From Lysobacter antibioticus (GTDB lineage: Bacteria; Pseudomonadota; Gammaproteobacteria; Xanthomonadales; Xanthomonadaceae): DNA of 64,000 nt. The DNA lies in contig NZ_JMTZ01000032.1 of NCBI RefSeq assembly GCF_000731095.1, forward strand, positions 48,815 to 112,814, written 5' to 3'. The position numbers were made by a program, and so were the translations under genes. Positions 15,646 through 23,191 of the stretch are shown here, piece by piece (the stretch's first letter is position 1; the number at the start of each line of letters is the position of its first letter). The notes beneath the pieces were generated by a model that did not search any database, was not told where the DNA came from, and saw only the letters and a list, made by a program, of their open reading frames with translations.

Positions 15646-17942
15646 ACGATTGGAACAATTTCAACGAAGCCGGTGGCGCACCGAAACCGGCGTCCCCTAT
15701 GCGGGAACGCGAGAACACGCGCAGCGATCTGCTGCGTCACCTCGAAACCGTACTGATTGACCTGTATCCGAAAGGCAAAGCTCGCCGCGGCAAGTTCACA
15801 ATCGGCGACATTCATGGCGCTGCCGGCGTCAGCCTGGAGGTCGCTCTAACGGGCGACAAGGCCGGGCTTTGGAATGATCACGCGACCGGCGACGGCGGCG
15901 ACATCTTCGACCTGTTGGCTGCGCACTTCGGCCTGGACGCGCGACAAGACTTTGTGGCCGTGCTCAAGCGCGCTTCCGAGCTGGTGGGTCACATCTCGGT
16001 GGCACCGGCAGCCCCGATGGAGAAGCGGCGTCGGTCGGAGCCGGCGGTCGATGATCTTGGTCCGCACACGGCGCGCTGGGACTACCTGAGTGTGGATGGC
16101 GAACTGATCGCCTGCGTCTACCGCTACGACCCCCCGGAGGGCAAGCAGTATCGCCCCTGGGATGCGAAGAGGCGCAAGCACCAGGCACCGACACCGCGAC
16201 CGCTCTACAACCAACCCGGTCTTGCGGCGTCAGCGGAAGTCGTTTTGGTCGAGGGCGAAAAGTCGGCCGACGCGTTGATCGCACGTGATGCCTGCGCCAC
16301 GACCTCGATGAACGGCGCGAATGCACCTATCGAAAAGACCGACTGGTCGCCGCTGTGCGGGAAGCACGTGCTGATCTGGCCGGACAAAGACAAGCCCGGC
16401 TGGGAGTATGCGATGCAGGCGTCCCAGGCCGCACTCAAGGCCGGTGCCGACTCGTGCGCGGTTCTGCACCTCCCCGAAGACAAGCCGCTGGGCTGGGACG
16501 CCGCCGACGCAGCTGAGGACGGCTTCGACATCGAGGGCTTCCTGCGTGCCGGCGAACGCACCTTCTTGCTGCCCGGCACCGACGACGCGCCGCCACCGAT
16601 CGATTTCACCGGGCTCGATTGGAGCGGCGACGATGGTCTCGGCCTGGCCTTCACCCGCAGATACTCCGACGACTGGCGCTACTGCGCGGCCTGGGGTCAA
16701 TGGTTGAGCTGGACCGGCACCCGATGGAATCCGGATCGAACGCTCGTTCTGCAACACCTGGTTCGTGGCGTCTGTCGAGCTGCGCAGGAATTTGCCGAGC
16801 GGCCGTCGCAGCGGTCCAAGCTGGCCTCGGCATCGACAGTGGCAGGTGTCGAGCGCCTGGCCCGAAGCGATCCGCGACATGCATCCTTTGCCGAGGATTG
16901 GGACCGCGATCTGTGGGCATTGAACACGCCGCTCGGCATCGTGGATCTGCGCGATGGGGAATTGCGTCGCCATGCTCGCGGCGAGCACATGACCAAGTTG
17001 GCCACGGCCAGCCCGCAGGGGGACTACCCGACTTGGCGCCGTTTCCTGGTCGATGTGACCGGAGGTGATGTCGAACTCGCGGCCTACCTGCAGCGCGTCG
17101 TCGGCTACTGCCTGACCGGCGTCACCCGCGAGCATGCGCTGTTCTTCCTCTACGGCACCGGCGCCAATGGCAAGTCCGTGTTCGTGAACGCCCTCGCCAC
17201 GATTCTGGGCGACTACGCCACGAACGCGCCGATGGAAACGTTCATGGAAAGCCGGGGTGAGCGTCACCCCACCGATCTGGCTGGGTTGCGCGGTGCGCGT
17301 TTCGTTGCCGCCAGCGAGACCGAGCAGGGGCGGCGCTGGAACGAGGCGAAACTGAAGGCCATCACGGGCGGTGACAAAATCACCGCGCGCTTCATGCGTC
17401 AGGACTTCTTCGAGTACATCCCGCAGTTCAAGTTGGTGATCGCGGGAAACCACAAGCCCGCGATCCGCAACGTGGACGAGGCCATGAAGCGACGGCTGCA
17501 TCTGGTGCCATTCACCGTCACCATTCCGCCTGAGCGGCGCGACGGCCGTCTCACTGAGAAGCTCCTGGCCGAACGCGACGGGATCATGGCCTGGGCCGTG
17601 GAGGGCTGCCTGCAATGGCAGCAAGTCGGCTTGTGTCCGCCGCAATGTGTGGTCGATGCCACCGAAGAGTATTTCGAAGGCGAGGACGCGCTCGGGCACT
17701 GGATCGAAGAGCGCTGCTACCTGCATGCGCAGTCCAAGGCGCTCGTCGCGGACTTGTTCGCCGACTGGCGAGACTGGGCCGAAGGCAGCGGCGAGTTCGT
17801 GGGTTCCATCAAACGCTTCTCGGATCTCCTGATCACGCGACAGTTTCAGAAGCACAAAGGGGGGAAGGGCGCGCGCTACTTCATCGGCCTGAGTCTTAAG
17901 CCCAAATCCTTCTTACAGTTCGGAGGCAACGGCCATGAATGA
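15642..17942 (+). CDS. P4-type primase-helicase
   Basis: 766 aa. A TTG start overlapping the nuclease stop (TTGA) is chosen because it makes the protein begin NDWNNFNEAGG, matching the start of the SSB-like protein. A Toprim-type motif VLVEGEKSADAL is near residue 200, and the D5_N and SF3 helicase parts follow with FLYGTGANGKSVFVNAL (Walker A near 505) and FKLVIAGNHKP (sensor). Such proteins synthesise primers and unwind the phage origin. The 5' part of the next gene, which holds a large inverted repeat, is a possible origin. Confidence 0.93.
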   Translation: MNDWNNFNEAGGAPKPASPMRERENTRSDLLRHLETVLIDLYPKGKARRGKFTIGDIHGAAGVSLEVALTGDKAGLWNDHATGDGGDIFDLLAAHFGLDARQDFVAVLKRASELVGHISVAPAAPMEKRRRSEPAVDDLGPHTARWDYLSVDGELIACVYRYDPPEGKQYRPWDAKRRKHQAPTPRPLYNQPGLAASAEVVLVEGEKSADALIARDACATTSMNGANAPIEKTDWSPLCGKHVLIWPDKDKPGWEYAMQASQAALKAGADSCAVLHLPEDKPLGWDAADAAEDGFDIEGFLRAGERTFLLPGTDDAPPPIDFTGLDWSGDDGLGLAFTRRYSDDWRYCAAWGQWLSWTGTRWNPDRTLVLQHLVRGVCRAAQEFAERPSQRSKLASASTVAGVERLARSDPRHASFAEDWDRDLWALNTPLGIVDLRDGELRRHARGEHMTKLATASPQGDYPTWRRFLVDVTGGDVELAAYLQRVVGYCLTGVTREHALFFLYGTGANGKSVFVNALATILGDYATNAPMETFMESRGERHPTDLAGLRGARFVAASETEQGRRWNEAKLKAITGGDKITARFMRQDFFEYIPQFKLVIAGNHKPAIRNVDEAMKRRLHLVPFTVTIPPERRDGRLTEKLLAERDGIMAWAVEGCLQWQQVGLCPPQCVVDATEEYFEGEDALGHWIEERCYLHAQSKALVADLFADWRDWAEGSGEFVGSIKRFSDLLITRQFQKHKGGKGARYFIGLSLKPKSFLQFGGNGHE

Positions 17943-18537
17943 AATCAAGCACTTGGATGCAGGGGTGGCGGAAGCGGCAGAGATGCCGGTTCCCCCTTAT
18001 GTGTGCGTGCGCGCGCACACGCGCGTGTTAACCGGCAGCTCTGCCATATCCGCCACCCGGACCGTCGTGGACACCGCGCCGACACTGCTGGCGCTCGACC
18101 TGGGAACGACCTTGGGTTGGGCCCTGCGCTTCTCCGGCGAGGCGATGAGCGGTACCGAGCAGTTCAAGGTTGGGCGCTTCGAAGGCGGGGGCATGCGCTA
18201 CCTGCGCTTCGTCCGCTGGCTCGATGAGCTGTGGCGCTTTGCCGGTCCGCCTGCGGAGCTCTACTTCGAGGAGGTGCGCCGGCACCGGGGTGTTGATGCA
18301 GCGCACGTCTACGGTGGTTTCCTGGCCCAGCTCACGGCGTGGTGCGAGCGACACGGCGTTCCGTATCAGGGAGTGCCGGTCGGCACGATCAAAAAGTTCG
18401 CCACGGGTAAGGGCAATGCCGACAAGGCGGCGATGATCGAGGCGGCGAAGCGTTGGGGCCATCAGCCCGAGGACGACAACGAGGCTGACGCTCTGGCGCT
18501 GCTGCATTGGGCGATCGCGCAGGAGACAAAGGCATGA
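17935..18537 (+). CDS. RuvC-like Holliday junction resolvase
   Basis: 200 aa. The RuvC/RNase H fold starts near residue 48: LLALDLGTTLGWAL (first catalytic D), LYFEEVRRH (E) and EDDNEADALALLHW (E/D pair). The first 45 residues do not look like the fold and are encoded by a large inverted repeat, so the functional start might lie downstream; an ATG start with eight bases of overlap with the primase is nevertheless normal here. It would resolve branched intermediates before packaging. It overlaps the next gene by four bases. Confidence 0.85.
   Translation: MNEIKHLDAGVAEAAEMPVPPYVCVRAHTRVLTGSSAISATRTVVDTAPTLLALDLGTTLGWALRFSGEAMSGTEQFKVGRFEGGGMRYLRFVRWLDELWRFAGPPAELYFEEVRRHRGVDAAHVYGGFLAQLTAWCERHGVPYQGVPVGTIKKFATGKGNADKAAMIEAAKRWGHQPEDDNEADALALLHWAIAQETKA
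17963..18058. repeat. Large imperfect inverted repeat with alternating GC/GT core
   Basis: Arms 17963-17991 and 18030-18058 are 29 bp and match at 25 positions; the inner 16 bp (GGCAGAGATGCCGGTT against its partner) differ at one base. The 38-base loop contains GTGTGCGTGCGCGCGCACAC with the perfect palindromes TGCGCGCGCA and ACACGCGCGTGT, a purine-pyrimidine alternating tract able to form Z-DNA. It sits in the 5' codons of the resolvase gene, right after the primase gene, a plausible replication origin or RNA control hairpin. Confidence 0.75.
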
Positions 18538-18743
18538 CCACGCCCGAGTTTCGCTATCGCTCGCCGCTGGCGCGCTTCGTTCCCGACACGCCGGACCTGG
18601 ACCGACTCAAGCGTCAGGGATGGCGGGAGCAAGGCCTGTTGGTGGTCTCGGCCGAAGACACGCGTCTGGATTGGGTAGAGCGCCAACTGCTGAGCCAGAT
18701 CGCCGAGCGCCTGTACGGCAAGCGGGAGAAGGACCGTGGCTGA
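18534..18743 (+). CDS. Small phage protein
   Basis: 69 aa, starting in an ATGA overlap with the resolvase stop. The N-terminal half is basic and proline-containing (FRYRSPLARFVPDTPDLDRL); the C-terminal half is helical (LDWVERQLLSQIAERLYGK). Overlap with both neighbours supports expression. No family recognised. Confidence 0.6.
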   Translation: MTTPEFRYRSPLARFVPDTPDLDRLKRQGWREQGLLVVSAEDTRLDWVERQLLSQIAERLYGKREKDRG

Positions 18744-19161
18744 GTGGACGGTGCAGAAAGTGGCCGATCAGTTTCAGGAGGCCGCTATCACGGCCCGGCG
18801 TCTTCCGGCGGCGAAGGTGCAGGGCTACGCGTCGTACTGGCCCGACATTCAGAGGCAGTCGTGGGAGGGATATGCGGACGAGCGGATTGTCCTGCGCTTT
18901 GCCGCGTCGCCTGGCGCGATCGACCGATTTGGCGAGACCGTACGGTGGCTGAGGTGGCTGGACGAGGAACAGCGCCGATTGATCTGGCTACGAGCGCAGT
19001 ATGTTCCTTGGCGCGAGGTGTGCGCTCGGACCGGATTGATTCGCAAGACCGCGTGGCGCCGCTGGCAGCATGCCTTGGTGCTGGTCGTGGCGCATCTCAA
19101 CGGGCCGTTACCCCGATTCGCCGGGCCGCAGATGGTGCAGTCGCAAGTAGAAGCGAGATGA
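18736..19161 (+). CDS. DUF6362-type phage protein
   Basis: 141 aa from a GTG. Features are YASYWPDIQR, LRWLDEEQRRLIWLRAQYVP with WREVCARTGLIRKTAWRRW, the latter an HTH-like segment. Proteins of this kind close the replication module of many proteobacterial siphophages and are likely transcription regulators of the sigma-70 region-4 or ArpU type. It ends just before a G-rich repeat, so it may act on the following promoter region. Confidence 0.7.
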   Translation: MAEWTVQKVADQFQEAAITARRLPAAKVQGYASYWPDIQRQSWEGYADERIVLRFAASPGAIDRFGETVRWLRWLDEEQRRLIWLRAQYVPWREVCARTGLIRKTAWRRWQHALVLVVAHLNGPLPRFAGPQMVQSQVEAR

Positions 19162-19173
19162 CTTTGTGCCGTT

Positions 19174-19217
19174 GGGGGCGAATGGGGGTGATTGGGGGCC
19201 AATGCGAAGATCAGGGG
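19174..19217 (+). repeat. Phased G-run tract (three 10-bp repeats)
   Basis: Three G5 runs at 19174, 19184 and 19194 recur at exactly ten bases within TTGGGGGCGA, ATGGGGGTGA and TTGGGGGCCA; a fourth run (GGGG) follows at 19214. This could fold as a G-quadruplex or act as phased protein-binding repeats at the end of the early operon. Confidence 0.6.
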
Positions 19218-19301
19218 TGTCCCAAAACCCCCAGTTTTACCCTAGCCTAGTCGGCATGCTGATCGCGGTGCGTCGGCACCACGGCACTTCGTTGGCGCGC
19301 T

Positions 19302-19526
19302 TTAGTCGGTTGAAGTGAAACCGTGATGATTAAGATGTTTCTCGATCATGTCGTAGTGCGGCTCCTGCCAGGAGAATTCGATTCTCATCGCGTCGTCGCT
19401 CTCTAGGAGCGGCGAAGCGGATGTAACGCCTGGCAAGGTACGTACCGCGGTCAATACGTCTTCCCGGAATGAACCTGTAGTGCTGTGGTGGAACGAAACC
19501 CTGCGGACGATCAACTTCGGCATTAC
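19302..19526 (-). CDS. Small HMA-like fold protein without metal site
   Basis: 74 aa from an ATG with AGGGAA at proper spacing. The order strand (KLIVRRVSF), helix (FREDVLTAVRTLPGV), two strands (SASPLLESDDAMRIEFSW) and helix (YDMIEKHLNHHGF) resembles the beta-alpha-beta-beta-alpha heavy-metal-associated fold, but the CxxC metal site is absent. It is a single gene opposite to its neighbours, flanked by non-coding DNA, like a phage moron. Function unknown. Confidence 0.55.
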   Translation of the reverse strand, partial: VMPKLIVRRVSFHHSTTGSFREDVLTAVRTLPGVTSASPLLESDDAMRIEFSWQEPHYDMIEKHLNHHGFTSTD

Positions 19527-19901
19527 TTTCCCTGTGCAGCACAAATCGACGCGCGCAGCCTAACAAAAGATGTAGACAACGAAGTTGTCGAGATCACATG
19601 GAAAACGTGTCACTTCGCGTAGAAATTATCGCGAGTAATGAGACACGAAGCGACGCTGAAGTCCTCGGCCCGACGTCGCGACCGCAGAGGCCCCACGCGC
19701 GGCGCGCGAAGTAGTCGCCCGATAGCTATCCGTCCTGCTATACGGCCCACAGGCGCGGACACGGCGCGATGTGTGGCCAAAAATCGCGGGTCCTTCCCCT
19801 GGCATAAATCGCGCGGGGGGCCAAACCGCAAAACCCCGCTAGCGTCAACCTTTTGATTCGGGTTTGCAGTCCCTGCAACCCCGTTCGCACTTGGACATCC
19901 T
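19527..19901. other. Non-coding gap before the methyltransferase genes
   Basis: No convincing gene. It contains a small palindrome GACAAC GAA GTTGTC, an AAATCGCG motif occurring twice about 25 bp apart around GGGTCCTTCC (19780-19830), and GC-rich inverted segments. This arrangement could be a cos-type packaging region, but that is a weak inference. Any promoter for the methyltransferases should lie here. Confidence 0.4.
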
Positions 19902-21158
19902 TTGAGCCTTCAGATCGAACAGCGCCCGATCGAGGCGCTTATTCCGTTTGCACGGAACGCAAGAACGCACTCCGATGCACAGGTCGCGCAGATCGCGGCC
20001 AGCATCGTGGAGTTCGGCTGGACCAATCCGATTCTGGTTGATGGCGCCAGCGGCATCATCGCCGGCCACGGTCGTTTGCTTGCCGCGCGCCAGCTCGGAC
20101 TCGCTCAGGTGCCGGTGATCGAGCTGGCCCACCTGACCCCGGCGCAGAAGCGCGCCTACGTCATCGCCGACAACCGCCTGGCCGAGAATGCCGGCTGGGA
20201 CGAGGAGCTGCTGAAGCTGGAACTGGCCGAGCTTCGCGATGCAGAGTTCGATCTGGACCTGCTGGGCTTCACCGACGACGAGCTGGACGATCTTTTGATC
20301 GATGACCAGGCCGGACTGACCGACGACGATGCAGTACCGGAGCCAACGGAGCATCCGATTTCGCGCCCCGGTGACGTCTGGATCTGCGGCGGCCACAAGG
20401 TGTTGTGTGGAGACGCCACCAGCAGCGCCGACTACACCACCTTGCTCGGCGACGAACTGGTGGACATGACGTTCACCGATCCGCCCTACAACGTCGACTA
20501 CGCCAACAACCCGAAGGACAAGCTTCGCGGTAAGCATCGTCCGATCTTGAACGACAACCTCGGTTCCGACTTCGGCGCCTTCCTCCAGGCCGCCTGCCAG
20601 CAGATCCTGACGGCGACCAAGGGCGCGGTCTACATGGCCATGTCGTCGTCAGAACTGGACCGTCTGCAAGACGCCTTCCGCGCGGCCGGCGGTCGCTGGT
20701 CCACCTTCATCATCTGGGCCAAGAACAAGTTCACGATGGGCCATGCCGACTACCAGCGGCAGTACGAGCCTATCCTCTACGGCTGGCGAGACGGCAACGA
20801 CCGGTTCTGGTGCGGCGCGCGCGACCAGGGCGACGTCTGGTTCATCGACCGCACCAGCAAGAACGACCTGCATCCGACCATGAAGCCTGTGGCGCTGGTC
20901 GAGCGCGCCATCCGCAACAGCAGCAAGACCCGCGACCTGATCCTCGATCCGTTTGGCGGCTCGGGCACGACGATGATCGCCTGCGAGAAGACCGGCCGCC
21001 GCGCGCGCCTAATCGAGCTGGACCCGAAGTATGCGGACGTGATCGTCCGGCGCTGGCAGGACCATACGGGCCAGGCAGCCACCAGGCAATTGGATGGCGT
21101 CGCGTTCGAGGACGCCGCGCGCGATGCCGAGTCCGCAGCGAAGCCCGGCTCCGAATGA
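19902..21158 (+). CDS. ParB-domain/DNA methyltransferase fusion, beta-class
   Basis: 418 aa from a TTG. Residues 1-110 are a ParB/sulfiredoxin-like N-terminal domain (ALIPFARNARTHSDAQVAQI and GIIAGHGRLLAARQLG). The rest is an N6-adenine or N4-cytosine methyltransferase: DPPY near residue 192 precedes the AdoMet-binding DPFGGSGTT near 350, the beta-class order. Phages use such enzymes to protect DNA from host restriction or to control packaging. No cognate restriction endonuclease is visible. It overlaps the next methyltransferase gene by four bases. Confidence 0.92.
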   Translation: MSLQIEQRPIEALIPFARNARTHSDAQVAQIAASIVEFGWTNPILVDGASGIIAGHGRLLAARQLGLAQVPVIELAHLTPAQKRAYVIADNRLAENAGWDEELLKLELAELRDAEFDLDLLGFTDDELDDLLIDDQAGLTDDDAVPEPTEHPISRPGDVWICGGHKVLCGDATSSADYTTLLGDELVDMTFTDPPYNVDYANNPKDKLRGKHRPILNDNLGSDFGAFLQAACQQILTATKGAVYMAMSSSELDRLQDAFRAAGGRWSTFIIWAKNKFTMGHADYQRQYEPILYGWRDGNDRFWCGARDQGDVWFIDRTSKNDLHPTMKPVALVERAIRNSSKTRDLILDPFGGSGTTMIACEKTGRRARLIELDPKYADVIVRRWQDHTGQAATRQLDGVAFEDAARDAESAAKPGSE

Positions 21159-22192
21159 CGCGGCCGGCGTATTACAACGAAAATGATCCCTACCTGTGCG
21201 GTTGGCTCCGCAATCTGATTGCGGCCGACCTGATTCCCCCCGGCGACGTCGATGACCGAGACATCCGATCTGTTTGCGCGGACGACCTGCGCGGATACGG
21301 CCAATGCCACTTCTTCGCCGGCATCGGTGGGTTCGCCTACGCCTGCCGGCTCGCGGGCTGGCCGGACGACGAGCCGATCTGGACCGGCGGCTTCCCATGC
21401 CAGCCGTTCAGCGTCGCAGGGCGCCAGCGCGCGCAAGCGGATGACCGCCACCTCTGGCCGGAGCTGCGCCGCCTTATTGCATCGGCGCGACCCGCTCTAT
21501 TCGTGGGTGAAAATGTTGCTGGCCTCATCCCGCTGGGCCTCGACGGAGTTCTCTCTGACCTGGAAGCCGAAGGCTACGCCAGCCGGGCGGTTGTTGTTCC
21601 AGCTGGTGCCGTCAACGCCCCGCACCGACGCGACCGCGTCTGGATCGTCGGAAAGCGTTTGGCCGACGCCGCTGCAACCGAGCGGCGGGCGCGGTGTACC
21701 GCCGGGCACGACGGCGACTGGCAGAACGCCGAGCGGACAGAAGCGGACCATCGACCTGCCGAATCTGGCGAGGCGGGTCTGGCCGACGGCCACGGCGAAC
21801 GATCCGGAGAAGCGCGGCGACTTTGCGGCCGAGCGACGCAATGGCTTGCCGGGAGTAGTGAAGGCGGTCTGGAGCACGCCGCGCGCGAGCGACGGCGAGA
21901 AGGGCGGCCCGAACCAGCAGTTCGGAAGTGGGTCGACCCAACCGTTACCGGCGCAGGCGGTCTGGGCCACGCCGACGACGCGGGATCACAAGGACGCGTC
22001 GAGCGTTGGCAGCGCACCGGAGAATGGGATGCTTGGCAGACAAGTCAAACCCTCGCCGGTCGCCGGGTACCTGAATCCGGAATTCGTCTTCTGGCTGATG
22101 GGATATCCGCCCGAATTCCTAAGCTGCGCGCCGCCGGCAATGCGATCGTCCCGCAGGTTGCCGCCGAAATCCTCCGCGCCCTGCGCCACTGA
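21155..22192 (+). CDS. C5-cytosine DNA methyltransferase (Dcm family)
   Basis: 345 aa. Motifs in order: FFAGIGGFAYACRLAGW (AdoMet site), GGFPCQPFSVAG (catalytic Cys near residue 82), FVGENVAGLIPLG, APHRRDRVW, and the end motif LRAAGNAIVPQVAAEILRAL. The variable region between RDRVW and the end has loosely repeated LADA/LEHA/LGHA units. It is translationally coupled to the preceding methyltransferase. The same DNA also carries a long second open frame with phage-like protein signatures (see next entry). Target sequence unknown. Confidence 0.92.
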   Translation: MTRPAYYNENDPYLCGWLRNLIAADLIPPGDVDDRDIRSVCADDLRGYGQCHFFAGIGGFAYACRLAGWPDDEPIWTGGFPCQPFSVAGRQRAQADDRHLWPELRRLIASARPALFVGENVAGLIPLGLDGVLSDLEAEGYASRAVVVPAGAVNAPHRRDRVWIVGKRLADAAATERRARCTAGHDGDWQNAERTEADHRPAESGEAGLADGHGERSGEARRLCGRATQWLAGSSEGGLEHAARERRREGRPEPAVRKWVDPTVTGAGGLGHADDAGSQGRVERWQRTGEWDAWQTSQTLAGRRVPESGIRLLADGISARIPKLRAAGNAIVPQVAAEILRALRH

Positions 22193-22256
22193 CGCCGCCT
22201 CCGCGCGCGACGCCAGGGCCCGCCCGCCTCAGTCCGCGTCGGCTAGTCCGACGTAG
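21252..22256 (+). CDS. Candidate overlapping gene inside the cytosine methyltransferase
   Basis: An open frame of 334 codons in another register. It reads SLTWKPKATPAGRLLFQLVP, then four spaced units VWPTPLQP, VWPTATAND, VWSTPRASD and VWATPTTRD, then LNPEFVFWLMGYPPEF near the end. From memory this is the pattern of a protein family often annotated in phages near Dcm genes, so both frames seem to match known protein patterns. The true start is unclear (ATG 21252, or ATG 21513 after GTG 21507). Either a genuine overprinted gene or a recurrent annotation artefact. Confidence 0.35.
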   Translation: MTETSDLFARTTCADTANATSSPASVGSPTPAGSRAGRTTSRSGPAASHASRSASQGASARKRMTATSGRSCAALLHRRDPLYSWVKMLLASSRWASTEFSLTWKPKATPAGRLLFQLVPSTPRTDATASGSSESVWPTPLQPSGGRGVPPGTTATGRTPSGQKRTIDLPNLARRVWPTATANDPEKRGDFAAERRNGLPGVVKAVWSTPRASDGEKGGPNQQFGSGSTQPLPAQAVWATPTTRDHKDASSVGSAPENGMLGRQVKPSPVAGYLNPEFVFWLMGYPPEFLSCAPPAMRSSRRLPPKSSAPCATDAASARDARARPPQSASASPT

Positions 22257-22549
22257 CGCGGATAGTCGTAGCCTTCGGCCCGGATGTAGAGGGTCAGGCG
22301 GGCGGGCGCGTGTACCGCGATGCATTGCTCACTTCGTCCGTTGAAGCTGGCGATCCAGTCCTGCGCCCGACTCATATCGCAAACAAACGCGTCGTACTCG
22401 GCGGCAGTCAGGGTTTTGACGGCAACGACGCAGACCCGCTCTTCTTCGATGTGGTAGCCGCTGTGCTCGCGCAGCATGCCGCGCAGGTTGGCGGGCTTGC
22501 GCGAGAATCGAACATTGGCGAGATAGGGCCTGCAGATAGCGATCGTCAC
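22229..22549 (-). CDS. Small cassette protein A1 (paralogue of A2)
   Basis: 106 aa, GTG start with GGAG upstream. LTAAEYDAFVCDMSRAQDWI with APARLTLYIRAEG matches LTAEQYDAFAKQLLRARDWL with CPGRPMLYVKSKG in the gene at 22667, and both end in VGLA, so they are paralogues. No family named with certainty. It is convergent with, and slightly overlaps, the second frame of the methyltransferase gene. A copy of the shared leader element lies at 22575-22605 just upstream. Confidence 0.7.
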   Translation of the reverse strand: MTIAICRPYLANVRFSRKPANLRGMLREHSGYHIEEERVCVVAVKTLTAAEYDAFVCDMSRAQDWIASFNGRSEQCIAVHAPARLTLYIRAEGYDYPRYVGLADAD

Positions 22550-22574
22550 GACGTGCTCCGTGGTTGGGTGGCGT

Positions 22575-22605
22575 CATGAACGCTTCCTCCCCGGCAGAAG
22601 CCAAG
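22575..22605 (-). repeat. Shared leader element, copy a
   Basis: Read on the minus strand: CTTGGCTTC, variable centre, then GGGAGGAAGCGTTCATG. It is 25 bases upstream of the GTG at 22549. The consensus across eight copies is GCTTGGCTTC, five to seven variable bases, GAAGGAAGCGTTCATG. Upstream lies TGTCCGACACCTTAACGG, shared with copy b. Confidence 0.75.
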
Positions 22606-22666
22606 GGAAATAGCCGCACCTATCACCGATGGTCGAAGCCGTTAAGGTGTCGGACAAGGACCCCGC

Positions 22667-22984
22667 TTACTCGACGGCCAGCCCGACTGTGTGGGCGTAG
22701 TTGGTTCCCTTCGACTTCACGTAGAGCATCGGGCGGCCCGGGCACCGAACTTCCACCACCTCGTGGCAAATGCCGTCGAAGTCGGCCAGCCAATCGCGGG
22801 CACGTAGCAGTTGCTTTGCGAAGGCGTCGTACTGTTCGGCGGTTAGGTCTTTGGTCGCGACGACCAGCGCGATTTCGGGGCGGACGTTGAGGACACGCAG
22901 CTCGCGCTGGACCCAAGACAGGCTCTCGGCCTTGCGCGCAAACCGGACCATTTGGTTGCGAGGCGTAATGGTCGTCGTGGTCAT
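22667..22984 (-). CDS. Small cassette protein A2 (paralogue of A1)
   Basis: 105 aa from the ATG following GGAAG; the longer frame runs through the leader element. It is homologous to the 22229 protein along its length (see motifs there). The fold is probably alpha/beta with a conserved DW and LY pattern. Monocistronic with its own leader, operator-like palindrome and start region, as expected for a moron-like unit. Function unknown. Confidence 0.7.
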   Translation of the reverse strand: MTTTTITPRNQMVRFARKAESLSWVQRELRVLNVRPEIALVVATKDLTAEQYDAFAKQLLRARDWLADFDGICHEVVEVRCPGRPMLYVKSKGTNYAHTVGLAVE

Positions 22985-23011
22985 GTCGGTCTTCCGTGGT
23001 GGGCGTGCCGA

Positions 23012-23045
23012 CATGAACGCTTCCTTCTGGCGGGAAGCCAAGCGG
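23012..23045 (-). repeat. Shared leader element, copy b
   Basis: Minus-strand reading: CCGCTTGGCTTC, centre CCGCCA, GAAGGAAGCGTTCATG. It ends 28 bases upstream of the 22984 start. Further upstream are TCTGACACCTTAACGGCTTC and the palindrome at 23093-23108. Confidence 0.8.
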
Positions 23046-23092
23046 AACATCGCCATTTCGAGGGAAAACCCGAAGCCGTTAAGGTGTCAGAC

Positions 23093-23108
23093 GAGAACGA
23101 CTGTTCTC
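23093..23108. promoter_or_regulatory. GAAC-N4-GTTC palindrome 1
   Basis: GAGAAC GACT GTTCTC, perfect 6-bp arms, upstream of the 22984 gene. Two further copies stand at 25275 and 25364. The half sites match the Gram-positive LexA (DinR) box layout GAAC-N4-GTTC, so a LexA-like or phage repressor could bind. Confidence 0.6.
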
Positions 23109-23161
23109 AACAATAAGCACGGGATACGTGCTAGCCGGCGCGCTGCGCCGGGGACAAGAGA

Positions 23162-23184
23162 ACCGCCGCGCTGAGCGCGGCGGT
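23162..23184 (-). terminator. Hairpin after the 23192 gene
   Basis: ACCGCCGCGC TGA GCGCGGCGGT on the plus strand: perfect 10-bp stem with a 3-base loop, eight bases past the stop of the minus-strand gene. The T-tract is weak (TCTCTTG), so efficiency is uncertain. Confidence 0.6.
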
Positions 23185-23191
23185 GCAGGAG

